Origin: Saprospiraceae bacterium
GTDB taxonomy: Bacteria > Bacteroidota > Bacteroidia > Chitinophagales > Saprospiraceae
NCBI GenBank assembly: GCA_029262975.1
Contig: JAJCYJ010000587.1
Coordinates: 1-6,322 of the forward strand
Reading direction: 5' to 3'
DNA length: 6,322 nt
The position numbers and the translations under genes were made by a program. Every line of letters begins with the position of its first letter. Position 1 is the first letter of the stretch. The notes beneath the pieces are model-generated. The model did no database searches. It saw only the letters and a program-made list of their open reading frames with translations, and had not been told where the DNA came from. Positions 1-6,322 of this stretch are shown one piece after another.

Positions 1-75
1 AAACCTACACCATATATGTTTGCAGATGATCAATATTGGACTACTACAAATCTGAGCATCAAATCATTGAAATAG
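1..75 (+). CDS. Possible C-terminal tail of a plus-strand gene cut by the window edge
   Basis: Frame 1 is open from the first base to a TAG at 73-75, giving 24 residues that begin KPTPYMFADDQYW and end in a serine/lysine-rich tail. The composition, with several aromatics and a mix of polar and charged residues, looks protein-like; the other two plus frames close sooner or read less naturally. If real, the gene converges on the minus-strand operon, whose last stop lies 40 bases away. No family can be named from so short a piece. An open frame of this length occurs often by chance, so confidence is low. Confidence 0.35.
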   Translation, partial: KPTPYMFADDQYWTTTNLSIKSLK

Positions 76-114
76 ATATTCAAATTGCACTGCAAAGATT
101 TTCAAGATTTCTTT

Positions 115-2319
115 TCATCCTTCTATCTTTCGGTATTGAACTTCACTGCTGGAAGATGAAATCTTCATTACTTCATATTGCGGTATTGGGGTTTGTATTT
201 TATTTTCAAGGTAAGATTGAAAAATTATTCGGCTGAAATCAAACATAGTTGCCGGGACATGAAGAATTGCTTCCTGTCCTTCTACTTTGTACGATTTGTA
301 AATTCCCTTATCGATTTTATCCTCACTTCCGCGACGCCAATCCTTGATCGTTGTGACCCGTTGAAAAGAATCTGAAGCGAGCTGCGATTTAGGAAGAGTT
401 GCATTTGGGGATTTAATGCTGAGCTCTAATGACTTCGTGATGTCAGAGATTCTATTATTGTCGGCAAGATTATCCAAATTATCAGATCTTTCAATTTTAG
501 TTAAAGCAGCGGCATAGAGAAATTGTTGATAATTTATGCGATCGGCCGGGGTGTTTTTAGCCAGATCTGACAGCCCTTTAAATATTTGCCTGTTGACAAA
601 ATCTTTATCTAATATTTTAGAATACGACTTTTCTTTATTTTCTATCTCATTCATTTCATTTATAAACTGATCTCCGGATTTGATTAATATTGCATGGGTA
701 GCGCTGCTCCAATCTTGCCTGTCTTTTGCTAAAGAAGAAAGAGCGTGGAGTTTGCGTTTTTCTCTTGCATTTTGAGCTGAAGCAAATTTATCTTTAGTCA
801 TATCGATTGTTGCAATCGCCCTTTTAATTTTATCCAGTCTTAGATAATCTGTACTTGCATCCATGTAAGATTGAGCAGCATTAGATTTATCACCTAATTC
901 TGAATACACTTCTCCGAGCATCTCTCGTAATTTTGGATTGATAATCGGTCCAAATCTCGAATCAAGTGCTCTGCTTAATTGAAATTTTGCATTTGATGCA
1001 AATCCATTAGATTGCCAACGTTTTTGATCATAATAAATAAGCCCCAGGGTGGTATGATATTCACGAATAAGTCTATTGTTACCTGAAGAATAAGCATCTG
1101 CCTTGCCCGCAAATAATTTATTTTCCAGATCAATAAGCTTCCTTCCATTTGGGTCTAATCGTTTATACTTATAATATGCTTTTGCCAAATCTGTAGAGAC
1201 AGGAAAAAACAATGATGGAAATTCATCATAGTTTCTAATATAGCGCTGTATCCATTCCATGGATAATTCAAGAGCTGCTATCGTCTCTTTAGGTTTTTGT
1301 ATTTTTCGGAAGTCAGTAGCCCTTGAGAAATAAATTTTTGCTAGAACCGACATAGGCATAACACGGCCGGTTTCTTCAGAATTGTAATATTCTTCAGACC
1401 TTGTCCAGAAAGAAGATTGAATCCATGTATCCGGATCATCATTTTGCATGACTATCCTAAGATCTTCAAGGGGTCCGAAGGGAGATTTTACAGAAAATCT
1501 CATATTTTCAATTCTTTGCTTAGAAAGCCATCCATTATCTGCAAGAATATTTATCAAGTGAACGAAGGTTTCATTGGCTTCTTCTAAGTCTCCTGCGGAT
1601 AGTTCATTTTTCAACTTTCTTTCTAAAAGTTCATTTGAAAGATAGGGATAACCCGCCTCAACACAGTGATATGCAAATTTTTCTAATTCATCATAAGAGG
1701 AGCAATTCAAATCCGCCTGTTTGAACATATTAACAATTCTTCGGCAACTAGCCTCTTCCCAGGGATTAGTCAGGTATGCATTTCGATATTGGGTACAGGC
1801 ATCGTCAAATTGTCCTCGATTTTTAAGTACGTCACCATAATATCGTTCGTGTTGTTGTTTGTTGTCGGGATCAGATTCAATAAGTCGGTTTGTTGTCTCC
1901 TCCAGGCGTTCTCCACGTCCTAAATACTTTTGAACTATCTGAAGATTCTGGAGCACTTTTTTATTATCAGGATAATCGGACAAAAAGGATTGGTAATAAT
2001 CTTCAGCTTTGTTGAGATATTCCTCGTTACTGAATTTGGTCGCCATGGCATCTTCATGATTGTAATAGCCCAGGGTATAGTTAATGGCCGACCTGCAGGA
2101 TTTTGATTGGGTCAGTGTGTTACAATGATCCAGGCTTGATAATAGAAATTCTTCAGCTTCTGCTCTGCTTTGTTCGCTCGTATTTTTACCTCTAATTAGC
2201 GCAGCTTTTTTAATGACATCCGAAACATAGATTTTGTCTGTAGTAGTTGTAATGCTCTGGGCATTCAAATTTACGGAGCAAAGAGTGAATACCAAGCTAT
2301 ATAATATTGATTTATTCAT
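115..2319 (-). CDS. Exported TPR-like helical repeat protein, third gene of the protease operon
   Basis: This 734-residue protein starts at an ATG 3 bases after the stop of the preceding gene. The N-terminus (MNKSILYSLVFTLCSVNLNA, cleavage likely at A20|Q21) is a classic Sec signal peptide of Bacteroidota type, so the mature protein should be periplasmic or surface-associated. Most of the chain appears alpha-helical with degenerate TPR-like units, clearest near residues 98-131, 158-192 (with RGQFDDACTQYRNAYLTNP) and 464-500 (with LGEVYSELGDKSNAAQSYM). The last 75 residues or so read more like a beta domain and include a serine run at 721-725. All six cysteines of the mature chain (66, 75, 175, 192, 206, 219) lie in the first 220 residues, as expected for disulfides in an oxidising compartment. 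TPR proteins usually act as scaffolds or partner-binding subunits; here the likely partners are the two upstream products (inference). The catalytic function, if any, is unknown. The gene itself is very likely real. Confidence 0.9.
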   Translation of the reverse strand: MNKSILYSLVFTLCSVNLNAQSITTTTDKIYVSDVIKKAALIRGKNTSEQSRAEAEEFLLSSLDHCNTLTQSKSCRSAINYTLGYYNHEDAMATKFSNEEYLNKAEDYYQSFLSDYPDNKKVLQNLQIVQKYLGRGERLEETTNRLIESDPDNKQQHERYYGDVLKNRGQFDDACTQYRNAYLTNPWEEASCRRIVNMFKQADLNCSSYDELEKFAYHCVEAGYPYLSNELLERKLKNELSAGDLEEANETFVHLINILADNGWLSKQRIENMRFSVKSPFGPLEDLRIVMQNDDPDTWIQSSFWTRSEEYYNSEETGRVMPMSVLAKIYFSRATDFRKIQKPKETIAALELSMEWIQRYIRNYDEFPSLFFPVSTDLAKAYYKYKRLDPNGRKLIDLENKLFAGKADAYSSGNNRLIREYHTTLGLIYYDQKRWQSNGFASNAKFQLSRALDSRFGPIINPKLREMLGEVYSELGDKSNAAQSYMDASTDYLRLDKIKRAIATIDMTKDKFASAQNAREKRKLHALSSLAKDRQDWSSATHAILIKSGDQFINEMNEIENKEKSYSKILDKDFVNRQIFKGLSDLAKNTPADRINYQQFLYAAALTKIERSDNLDNLADNNRISDITKSLELSIKSPNATLPKSQLASDSFQRVTTIKDWRRGSEDKIDKGIYKSYKVEGQEAILHVPATMFDFSRIIFQSYLENKIQTPIPQYEVMKISSSSSEVQYRKIEG

Positions 2320-2322
2320 GAT

Positions 2323-3219
2323 TTAATCTTGACTTGGTTCAATAAGATTCCATAGATCGGTTGGTGTCAGAGAAGGTGACTCACTAATAGACTCTTTCTT
2401 TCGCGCATACTTGAAGATGAAAAGGTGGTACTTTTCATGTGTGAAATCAATGTCGTCAGCATCTTTTGAATTTGTCGAAGTATCACTTGTTAATTTGGCA
2501 CGCATGCAGCCTAAAAAGTGAGTGGTCTCATCGTCCGGTGTGTATGGTTCAAATGGCTCTACAAGTACCGGGTATTCATCTCTGGCACCAGCTGCATCAG
2601 ATCCTATAATTCTAATCCAGAATATAGAATTTTCCCTATCTATTGACAGGGTCTCTTCTCTGAAAGGAAGAACCCATTGAGGTTTTGGTTCAACCCCAAG
2701 ATATAGAAGATCATTACTCAACGAGATGGTACTGAATAATTTTTTCACAAGTGCCGTGTGATTTCGAGATAAATAGTCTCGAAATTTATTCCCGAGATTC
2801 AGACTTTGTCCTTCAATACTTCCCATCTCCATTACTTCCAGAATATCTAAAAAAGGAATACTCTGAGTTCCGATGACATTCCCTTCATTTGAAAATGTTA
2901 AAAGCAGAACATGTGGTTGAAATGGATCTCCATTTACCTCTTCTGTCTGCAATCGTACATGCAATTGACTGGAGGCAGAATTTTCATTTACAAATTGAAA
3001 TAGCCCGATATAATCGTTGAGTATATTGGTCAAAGAATCTGTTGCATTTAATGTAAAGACGTCAATTTCAGTGCTCGAAAAATTTTCCTGAAAATTTGTT
3101 TGACTATCAACTTTAAAATCAAGTCCAATCGTGGGTTTTTCTATTCCCCAAAGGGATATGGGTAAAAACCATAAAAATAAAATGTATGTTGGTAATAGGT
3201 TGGTGTGCATGACTATCAT
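2323..3219 (-). CDS. Exported protein of unknown family, second gene of the protease operon
   Basis: The 298-residue product is of a family I do not recognise. The ATG overlaps the TGA of the protease gene as ATGA, which indicates translational coupling; a second ATG at codon 4 is an alternative start. Residues 5-24 are strongly hydrophobic (LLPTYILFLWFLPISLWG) and look like a signal peptide cleaved around G25, or else an N-terminal anchor. There is no lipobox cysteine at the expected place. The mature part mixes beta-strand-like stretches (LHVRLQTEE near 86-94, PHVLLLTFSNEG near 102-113, WVLPFREE and IFWIRIIGS near 182-207) with a hydrophilic C-terminus rich in Asp, Ser and Thr. Only one cysteine (C238) remains after the signal. 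No enzymatic motif is visible. Its place between a membrane protease and an exported TPR protein suggests an exported partner of one or both; this is inferred from position only. Confidence 0.88.
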   Translation of the reverse strand: MIVMHTNLLPTYILFLWFLPISLWGIEKPTIGLDFKVDSQTNFQENFSSTEIDVFTLNATDSLTNILNDYIGLFQFVNENSASSQLHVRLQTEEVNGDPFQPHVLLLTFSNEGNVIGTQSIPFLDILEVMEMGSIEGQSLNLGNKFRDYLSRNHTALVKKLFSTISLSNDLLYLGVEPKPQWVLPFREETLSIDRENSIFWIRIIGSDAAGARDEYPVLVEPFEPYTPDDETTHFLGCMRAKLTSDTSTNSKDADDIDFTHEKYHLFIFKYARKKESISESPSLTPTDLWNLIEPSQD

Positions 3220-4853
3220 TTATGAGGTATCATTAAAATATCCTGAATATGAATTTTTTGAAAATCATATGAAGCAATGGTTTTGTAATTTTCTTTTTCT
3301 CCTTTTTTATAAAATCTTACTTCGCCATGTGATCTCGGAATTAAACTGATATTTATTGTATCTAATATTTCCCAGTTTTCAATGCAGCGATCCATAATCA
3401 TTTCAGGAAAAGGATAATACGAATTGATGTCATCACGCCAATTAGTCTTATTGTATGTAGCAAAGTCGAAATTTCCTTTTCCGATCATGAGGGCACCGAT
3501 TTTCACTAGCGTATGATGCTCATATAGAATCTTTTCATCATTTCCGGATCCAGCCGTAATCACTAATCGCCCTTCGTTCATTACCGGATTTCTGACATCC
3601 AGACAATGATGTCGAATATATAGAATGGGCTCTTTATCAAAGTCATAGGGAAAATCCATATCGATACCCCATGGATATATCCGTTTCACCTTTGAAACGA
3701 AATCCGCGGGTTGCAATAAATATTCCTTTCCCCATGGAAACGTCCATACACCAAACCGGGTCTTTTCACTGCCACTAAGTTTTCTTGTTCGTTCTTCCTG
3801 GTTATCCGAATCTGTCACTGAAAATACTACATTTTCATCTCCCTCACCTGATTCAATTATAACAGAGGACCTGAAGGACCAAATAAAAAGTACGACAAGT
3901 CCCAAGAAAAACATCATGTATGTGCTTAGTAACAATTTGCTAATAGATTGATAAATAGAGTCAATCTCTTTTGCATATGCTGCACTACTATTTTTGAGCG
4001 TGTTCAATATAAAATGAAATGCAATTGGTATTGAGGCGATGAATAGATTAGTATAATCGAATCCATAATGTCGAACAACCCATAAGACTAGTGCGAATAT
4101 TATTGCACTGAACAGTGCGATGCGCATTCTGTTTTTGACAAGATTTTCATAAACTGGTAAATAAATCTTTTCCCAATTACTGAGTCTCTTTTGAAAATTG
4201 TTTGCATTTATTTTTGAAAGTAATCCTACTTCTTGGGAACCTAGAAATTGCCTTATCTGATCAACAGGTACAGCCATGCCACCTGAATCCAAATCTGCAT
4301 CGATCGTTTTTTTCATAATTCCGACGACCTGCCCTGTTTCAATGTCAACGACAGGAGCCCCGCTTATGCCTCCCCGTACACGAGCTTCTTCAAATTTGAG
4401 GAATGGTTGACTTTCTTCATCAGCCAGCCCTTCGTATTTCAGTGTTAAAGTATCTTTTTTGTAAACAGTTCTGAATCTTCCTTGAGTTACTTCTTCTTCT
4501 CCAAGCAACTGATATCCTTTGGCTAAGTAGTTTTTACCAAAAATAAGATTTGACTTATTTGCTATCCGCAGACAAGGGTGAACAGGAACCGGATGAACTT
4601 TTATCACAGCAAGATCCGGGTAATCTCTTACTGAATGTGCCAGGACGGAACCACTTAATTCCATCCCGTCATAATGAATTGTCAGCTGCTCAATTTTGAC
4701 TTCTTTTTTTCCCTCCTTCTTATGTATCGTAGTGACTACATGTGCGCATGTCAGAAGATGACCGGGATAAATAAAAAAACCAGTACCGACATCAGCGTCA
4801 GTAATTATCCTGGCCGTAGTCGTATTTATAAAATTGTTGATGCGCTCAGACAT
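3216..4853 (-). CDS. Membrane-anchored trypsin-like serine protease with C-terminal non-cytosolic domain
   Basis: This 545-residue protein opens with a chymotrypsin-fold protease domain (about 8-205) of the Trypsin_2/S1 type. The triad is visible and intact: His38 in LLTCAHVV, Asp80 in YPDLAVIKV and Ser164 in GGISGAPVVD, followed by the usual TGQVVGIM strand. There is no signal peptide before the protease domain. Three hydrophobic segments follow, at about 244-260, 268-284 and 308-327. Basic residues before the first (KNRMR) and lysines between the second and third favour a cytosolic N-terminus, which places residues 330-545 in the periplasm. That C-terminal region has no family I recognise; it holds two cysteines (417, 490) and aromatic-rich PWG motifs at 373-375 and 394-396. 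This layout differs from DegP-type proteases, which carry a signal and a C-terminal PDZ domain. It is the first gene of a three-gene operon and is divergent from an MBL-fold gene. The enzyme class is secure; topology and role are inferred. Confidence 0.95.
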   Translation of the reverse strand: MSERINNFINTTTARIITDADVGTGFFIYPGHLLTCAHVVTTIHKKEGKKEVKIEQLTIHYDGMELSGSVLAHSVRDYPDLAVIKVHPVPVHPCLRIANKSNLIFGKNYLAKGYQLLGEEEVTQGRFRTVYKKDTLTLKYEGLADEESQPFLKFEEARVRGGISGAPVVDIETGQVVGIMKKTIDADLDSGGMAVPVDQIRQFLGSQEVGLLSKINANNFQKRLSNWEKIYLPVYENLVKNRMRIALFSAIIFALVLWVVRHYGFDYTNLFIASIPIAFHFILNTLKNSSAAYAKEIDSIYQSISKLLLSTYMMFFLGLVVLFIWSFRSSVIIESGEGDENVVFSVTDSDNQEERTRKLSGSEKTRFGVWTFPWGKEYLLQPADFVSKVKRIYPWGIDMDFPYDFDKEPILYIRHHCLDVRNPVMNEGRLVITAGSGNDEKILYEHHTLVKIGALMIGKGNFDFATYNKTNWRDDINSYYPFPEMIMDRCIENWEILDTINISLIPRSHGEVRFYKKGEKENYKTIASYDFQKIHIQDILMIPHK

Positions 4854-4969
4854 AAAAGTAAGCTTCGCCTTGATTTAAATATCGACAAAATTTTACGAAT
4901 AATCAGGAAAATATTTTGGTGTGCAAGGTAAAACAGCTAGATTATGACTCTTATTCAACGCTTTCTGCT
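4854..4969. promoter_or_regulatory. Divergent intergenic region between the protease operon and the MBL gene
   Basis: By position this AT-rich stretch must hold the promoter of the minus-strand operon and that of the plus-strand MBL gene, so the two units could be co-regulated. I could not find a convincing Bacteroidota TTG...TAnnTTTG promoter or a sigma-70 pair with correct spacing. Partial matches only: TATTTTG at 4912-4918 on the plus strand, and a TAAAAT box on the minus strand at about 4890-4895 without a matching -35. No clear operator palindrome is seen. The call rests on gene arrangement, not on motifs. If the MBL protein starts at TTG 4916, the region shrinks to 62 bases. Confidence 0.4.
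4905..4908 (+). promoter_or_regulatory. Possible Shine-Dalgarno AGGA favouring an upstream TTG start of the MBL gene
   Basis: AGGA lies 7 bases before a TTG at 4916 and 10 bases before a GTG at 4919, both in frame with the MBL gene. It would support a product 18 or 17 residues longer than the ATG start at 4970, which has no comparable site. Shine-Dalgarno use is weak in Bacteroidota, so the match may be chance. Confidence 0.3.
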
Positions 4970-6190
4970 ATGTCTTCGAAAGAAATTCAAATAGAAATGT
5001 TCCCTGCCGGTAATGGTGATGCAATATTAATTTCGCTTGGTAAATCCAGGATACTTGTTGATGGAGGATATAGTTCAACCTATAAACGATCCTTAAAACT
5101 CAGACTTGAAGAAATAGCCGCGGAAGGTGGGACATTATCTCATATCATTGTGACCCACATCGATGCAGATCATATATCAGGAATTATAAAATTGTTACAA
5201 GACAATGGTATGCATTCTAGTCCCCAGGTGATCCCAATTGGCCAGATATGGCATAATAGCTATAGACATTTGTATCTTCCGGACAAGATAGACGGTGAAT
5301 TTGCCAGTGATTCAAAACCGGATGTTGAAATTCCAACCAAGCAACATATAGATGATGCGGATGAAGCATCTCAGGATGTCAGTTTCCGCCAGGGCACATC
5401 TTTAGGTGCGACCATCCTTGAGGGAGGCTATAAATGGAATAATGACTTTCACGGAAAAGCGGTTAGCTCAGATATTTCCAACCCGGTTCGCATTGACGAA
5501 GACTTGACATTGACTGTATTGAGTCCGACTTATACAGATTTAGAAAAGATGGGAAAAAAGTGGCTCGATGAAATCTCAAAATGGTATGATGGAGAGTTAA
5601 ATGAAGATGCGTTTTTTGATGATGCCTTTGAGAAATTAATGGACGGAGAGAAAAAACCAAGTTTACAACGATCGGGGAGAGACGTTTCGGGGGGTCGGGA
5701 TTGGGTGACAAAATATCTTCCTGAATGGAATGAGTCCAGGGATGAGGATAATTCGATAACTAATGGATCTTCTATCACTTTTCTCATTGAATATAAAGAC
5801 AAAAAATTCCTTTTTCTTGGAGACGCTATACCCAGCAAGGTTTATGCACAACTTGCACTATTGAATCCGGGACTGTCAGAGCCATTTCATGTCGACGTAT
5901 TAAAAGTTGCTCATCATGGAAGCCTGACTAATAATTCTCCAAATCTTTTAAATATGGTCCATGCCGATCATTATTTATTCTCATCAAATGGAAAAAGACA
6001 TCATCATCCACATTTTGAAACTTTAAGTTTGATCGTCCGGTCGAATCCTGAGAAATTAAAAAAATTCTATTTTAATTATTACCAGGAGAGATTTAGGATT
6101 CTAAAAGATTATGATATGCAGGTTAAGTATAATTACGAAGTGTATTTTCCAGAAAAGCGAGTAAAGGGATATTTGAAGTTAGAATTGTAA
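4970..6190 (+). CDS. MBL-fold (ComEC/Rec2 C-terminal type) metallo-hydrolase
   Basis: The protein is 406 residues from the ATG at 4970. The N-terminus (IQIEMFPAGNGDAILISLG, then ILVDGG) is the typical opening of ComEC-like MBL hydrolases. Metal-ligand motifs are THIDADHISG (His63, Asp65, Asp67, His68), a late LGD (Asp285) and KVAHHGS (His315, His316). A histidine-rich stretch, KRHHHPH, lies around 343-348, where relatives carry a conserved His-Pro. No signal peptide or membrane helix is seen, so it is probably cytosolic. Related proteins include nucleases and phosphodiesterases; the substrate cannot be read from sequence. Acidic insertions at about 104-160 and 190-265 make it longer than a bare MBL domain. 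The ATG start is chosen because it fits the family N-terminus. TTG 4916 or GTG 4919 with an AGGA upstream is the alternative and would add about 18 residues without any recognisable motif. The divergent neighbour is a trypsin-like protease, a pairing known from conflict systems. Confidence 0.92.
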   Translation: MSSKEIQIEMFPAGNGDAILISLGKSRILVDGGYSSTYKRSLKLRLEEIAAEGGTLSHIIVTHIDADHISGIIKLLQDNGMHSSPQVIPIGQIWHNSYRHLYLPDKIDGEFASDSKPDVEIPTKQHIDDADEASQDVSFRQGTSLGATILEGGYKWNNDFHGKAVSSDISNPVRIDEDLTLTVLSPTYTDLEKMGKKWLDEISKWYDGELNEDAFFDDAFEKLMDGEKKPSLQRSGRDVSGGRDWVTKYLPEWNESRDEDNSITNGSSITFLIEYKDKKFLFLGDAIPSKVYAQLALLNPGLSEPFHVDVLKVAHHGSLTNNSPNLLNMVHADHYLFSSNGKRHHHPHFETLSLIVRSNPEKLKKFYFNYYQERFRILKDYDMQVKYNYEVYFPEKRVKGYLKLEL

Positions 6191-6213
6191 TGTGGAAACC
6201 CTCAATTATGGGG

Positions 6214-6236
6214 ATTGGAAAAGGAAGTTTTCAAAT
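6214..6236. repeat. Imperfect AT-rich inverted repeat between convergent genes
   Basis: The arms ATTGGAAAA and TTTTCAAAT pair over nine positions with one mismatch around a 5-base GGAAG loop. It sits between the stop of the MBL gene (6190) and the stop of the convergent right-edge ORF (6247), where a shared terminator would be expected. The stem is AT-rich and is not followed by a clean T-tract on either strand, so a terminator role is only a guess. Confidence 0.3.
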
Positions 6237-6246
6237 ATCTATAATT

Positions 6247-6322
6247 TCACTGGTGCTCCCAATTTTCCGGGTCATCACTATCTCCGGGAGATAAACCAAT
6301 AATATCTCCTTCTGTATCTACA
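6247..6322 (-). CDS. C-terminal tail of a minus-strand gene cut by the right edge
   Basis: A minus-strand frame is open from the window edge to a TGA at 6249-6247, giving 24 residues that begin VDTEGDIIGLSPGD and finish with an acidic stretch ending ENWEHQ. The composition is protein-like, and the position, 56 bases past the MBL stop in convergent orientation, is a normal gene spacing. The other two minus frames have an early stop near the edge. No family can be assigned from the tail. It may or may not belong to the same system. A chance open frame of this length remains possible. Confidence 0.5.
   Translation of the reverse strand, partial: VDTEGDIIGLSPGDSDDPENWEHQ

Noticed and set aside
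85..95. Palindrome TTGCACTGCAA followed by T-rich sequence, considered as a terminator between the left-edge ORF and the operon end
   Set aside because: The stem is at most 4-5 pairs with a 1-3 base loop and no continuous T-tract, too weak to call on either strand.
36..375. Two small plus-strand ORFs at 36-236 and 178-375
   Set aside because: Both lie largely or wholly antisense to the C-terminal coding region of the exported TPR protein and lack any domain or ribosome site.
3131..3349. Plus-strand 72-residue ORF
   Set aside because: Antisense shadow of the junction between the protease and the 298-residue gene; rich in Phe and Leu from AT-rich antisense sequence.
3216..4853. DegP/HtrA assignment for the protease
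   Set aside because: No N-terminal signal or anchor precedes the protease domain and no PDZ domain follows it; three internal membrane helices and an unknown C-terminal domain take its place.
4674..4931. Plus-strand 85-residue ORF crossing the divergent region
   Set aside because: Mostly antisense to the start of the protease gene and overlaps the MBL start region in another frame; no protein-like motif.
5463..5851. Three minus-strand ORFs inside the MBL gene
   Set aside because: They overlap one another antisense to a well-supported coding region and are Ser/Pro/His-rich shadow products.
115..6190. CRISPR array, tRNA/rRNA genes, transposase or insertion sequence ends
   Set aside because: No spaced direct repeats, no cloverleaf-like sequence and no transposase motif were seen; coding density is nearly complete.
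6198..6213. CCC...GGGG hairpin after the MBL stop
   Set aside because: Only three to four pairs around an unpaired AT loop; not a credible stem.

Overview
The window looks like a bacterial chromosome segment, most likely from a Bacteroidota member. The base composition is AT-rich by eye, and the start codons of the minus-strand genes lack convincing Shine-Dalgarno sequences. One exported protein also has a Bacteroidota-style signal peptide with the likely cleavage site NA|QS, leaving glutamine at +1. The assignment is an inference; no marker gene is present.

Layout. The left edge (1-75) may hold the last codons of a plus-strand gene entering from outside. A compact three-gene minus-strand operon follows, read from 4853 down to 115. 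Its first gene encodes a 545-residue trypsin-like serine protease with an intact His/Asp/Ser triad, three membrane helices and a roughly 215-residue C-terminal domain. The second, overlapping it by 4 bases (ATGA), encodes a 298-residue exported protein of unknown family. The third, 3 bases further on, encodes a 734-residue exported TPR-like repeat protein. Divergent from the operon, across about 116 bases (or 62 if the upstream start is used), is a plus-strand gene for a ComEC-type metallo-beta-lactamase (MBL) fold hydrolase with its metal-binding motifs visible. At the right edge is the C-terminal tail of another minus-strand ORF, converging on the MBL gene.

How they may work together (inference). 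A trypsin-like protease beside an MBL-fold hydrolase is a pairing known from prokaryotic conflict and defence loci, for example the accessory genes of type I AVAST systems. No STAND NTPase is visible in this window. The protease has no signal peptide and an odd number of membrane helices. This predicts a cytosolic protease domain joined to a periplasmic C-terminal domain, and the two following genes encode proteins with export signals. The simplest model is a cross-membrane device: exported subunits and the periplasmic domain on one side, a cytosolic protease on the other, and a cytosolic MBL hydrolase as a candidate effector or protease target. That arrangement is the main candidate for an undescribed system here. 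Nothing in the sequence proves a defence role.
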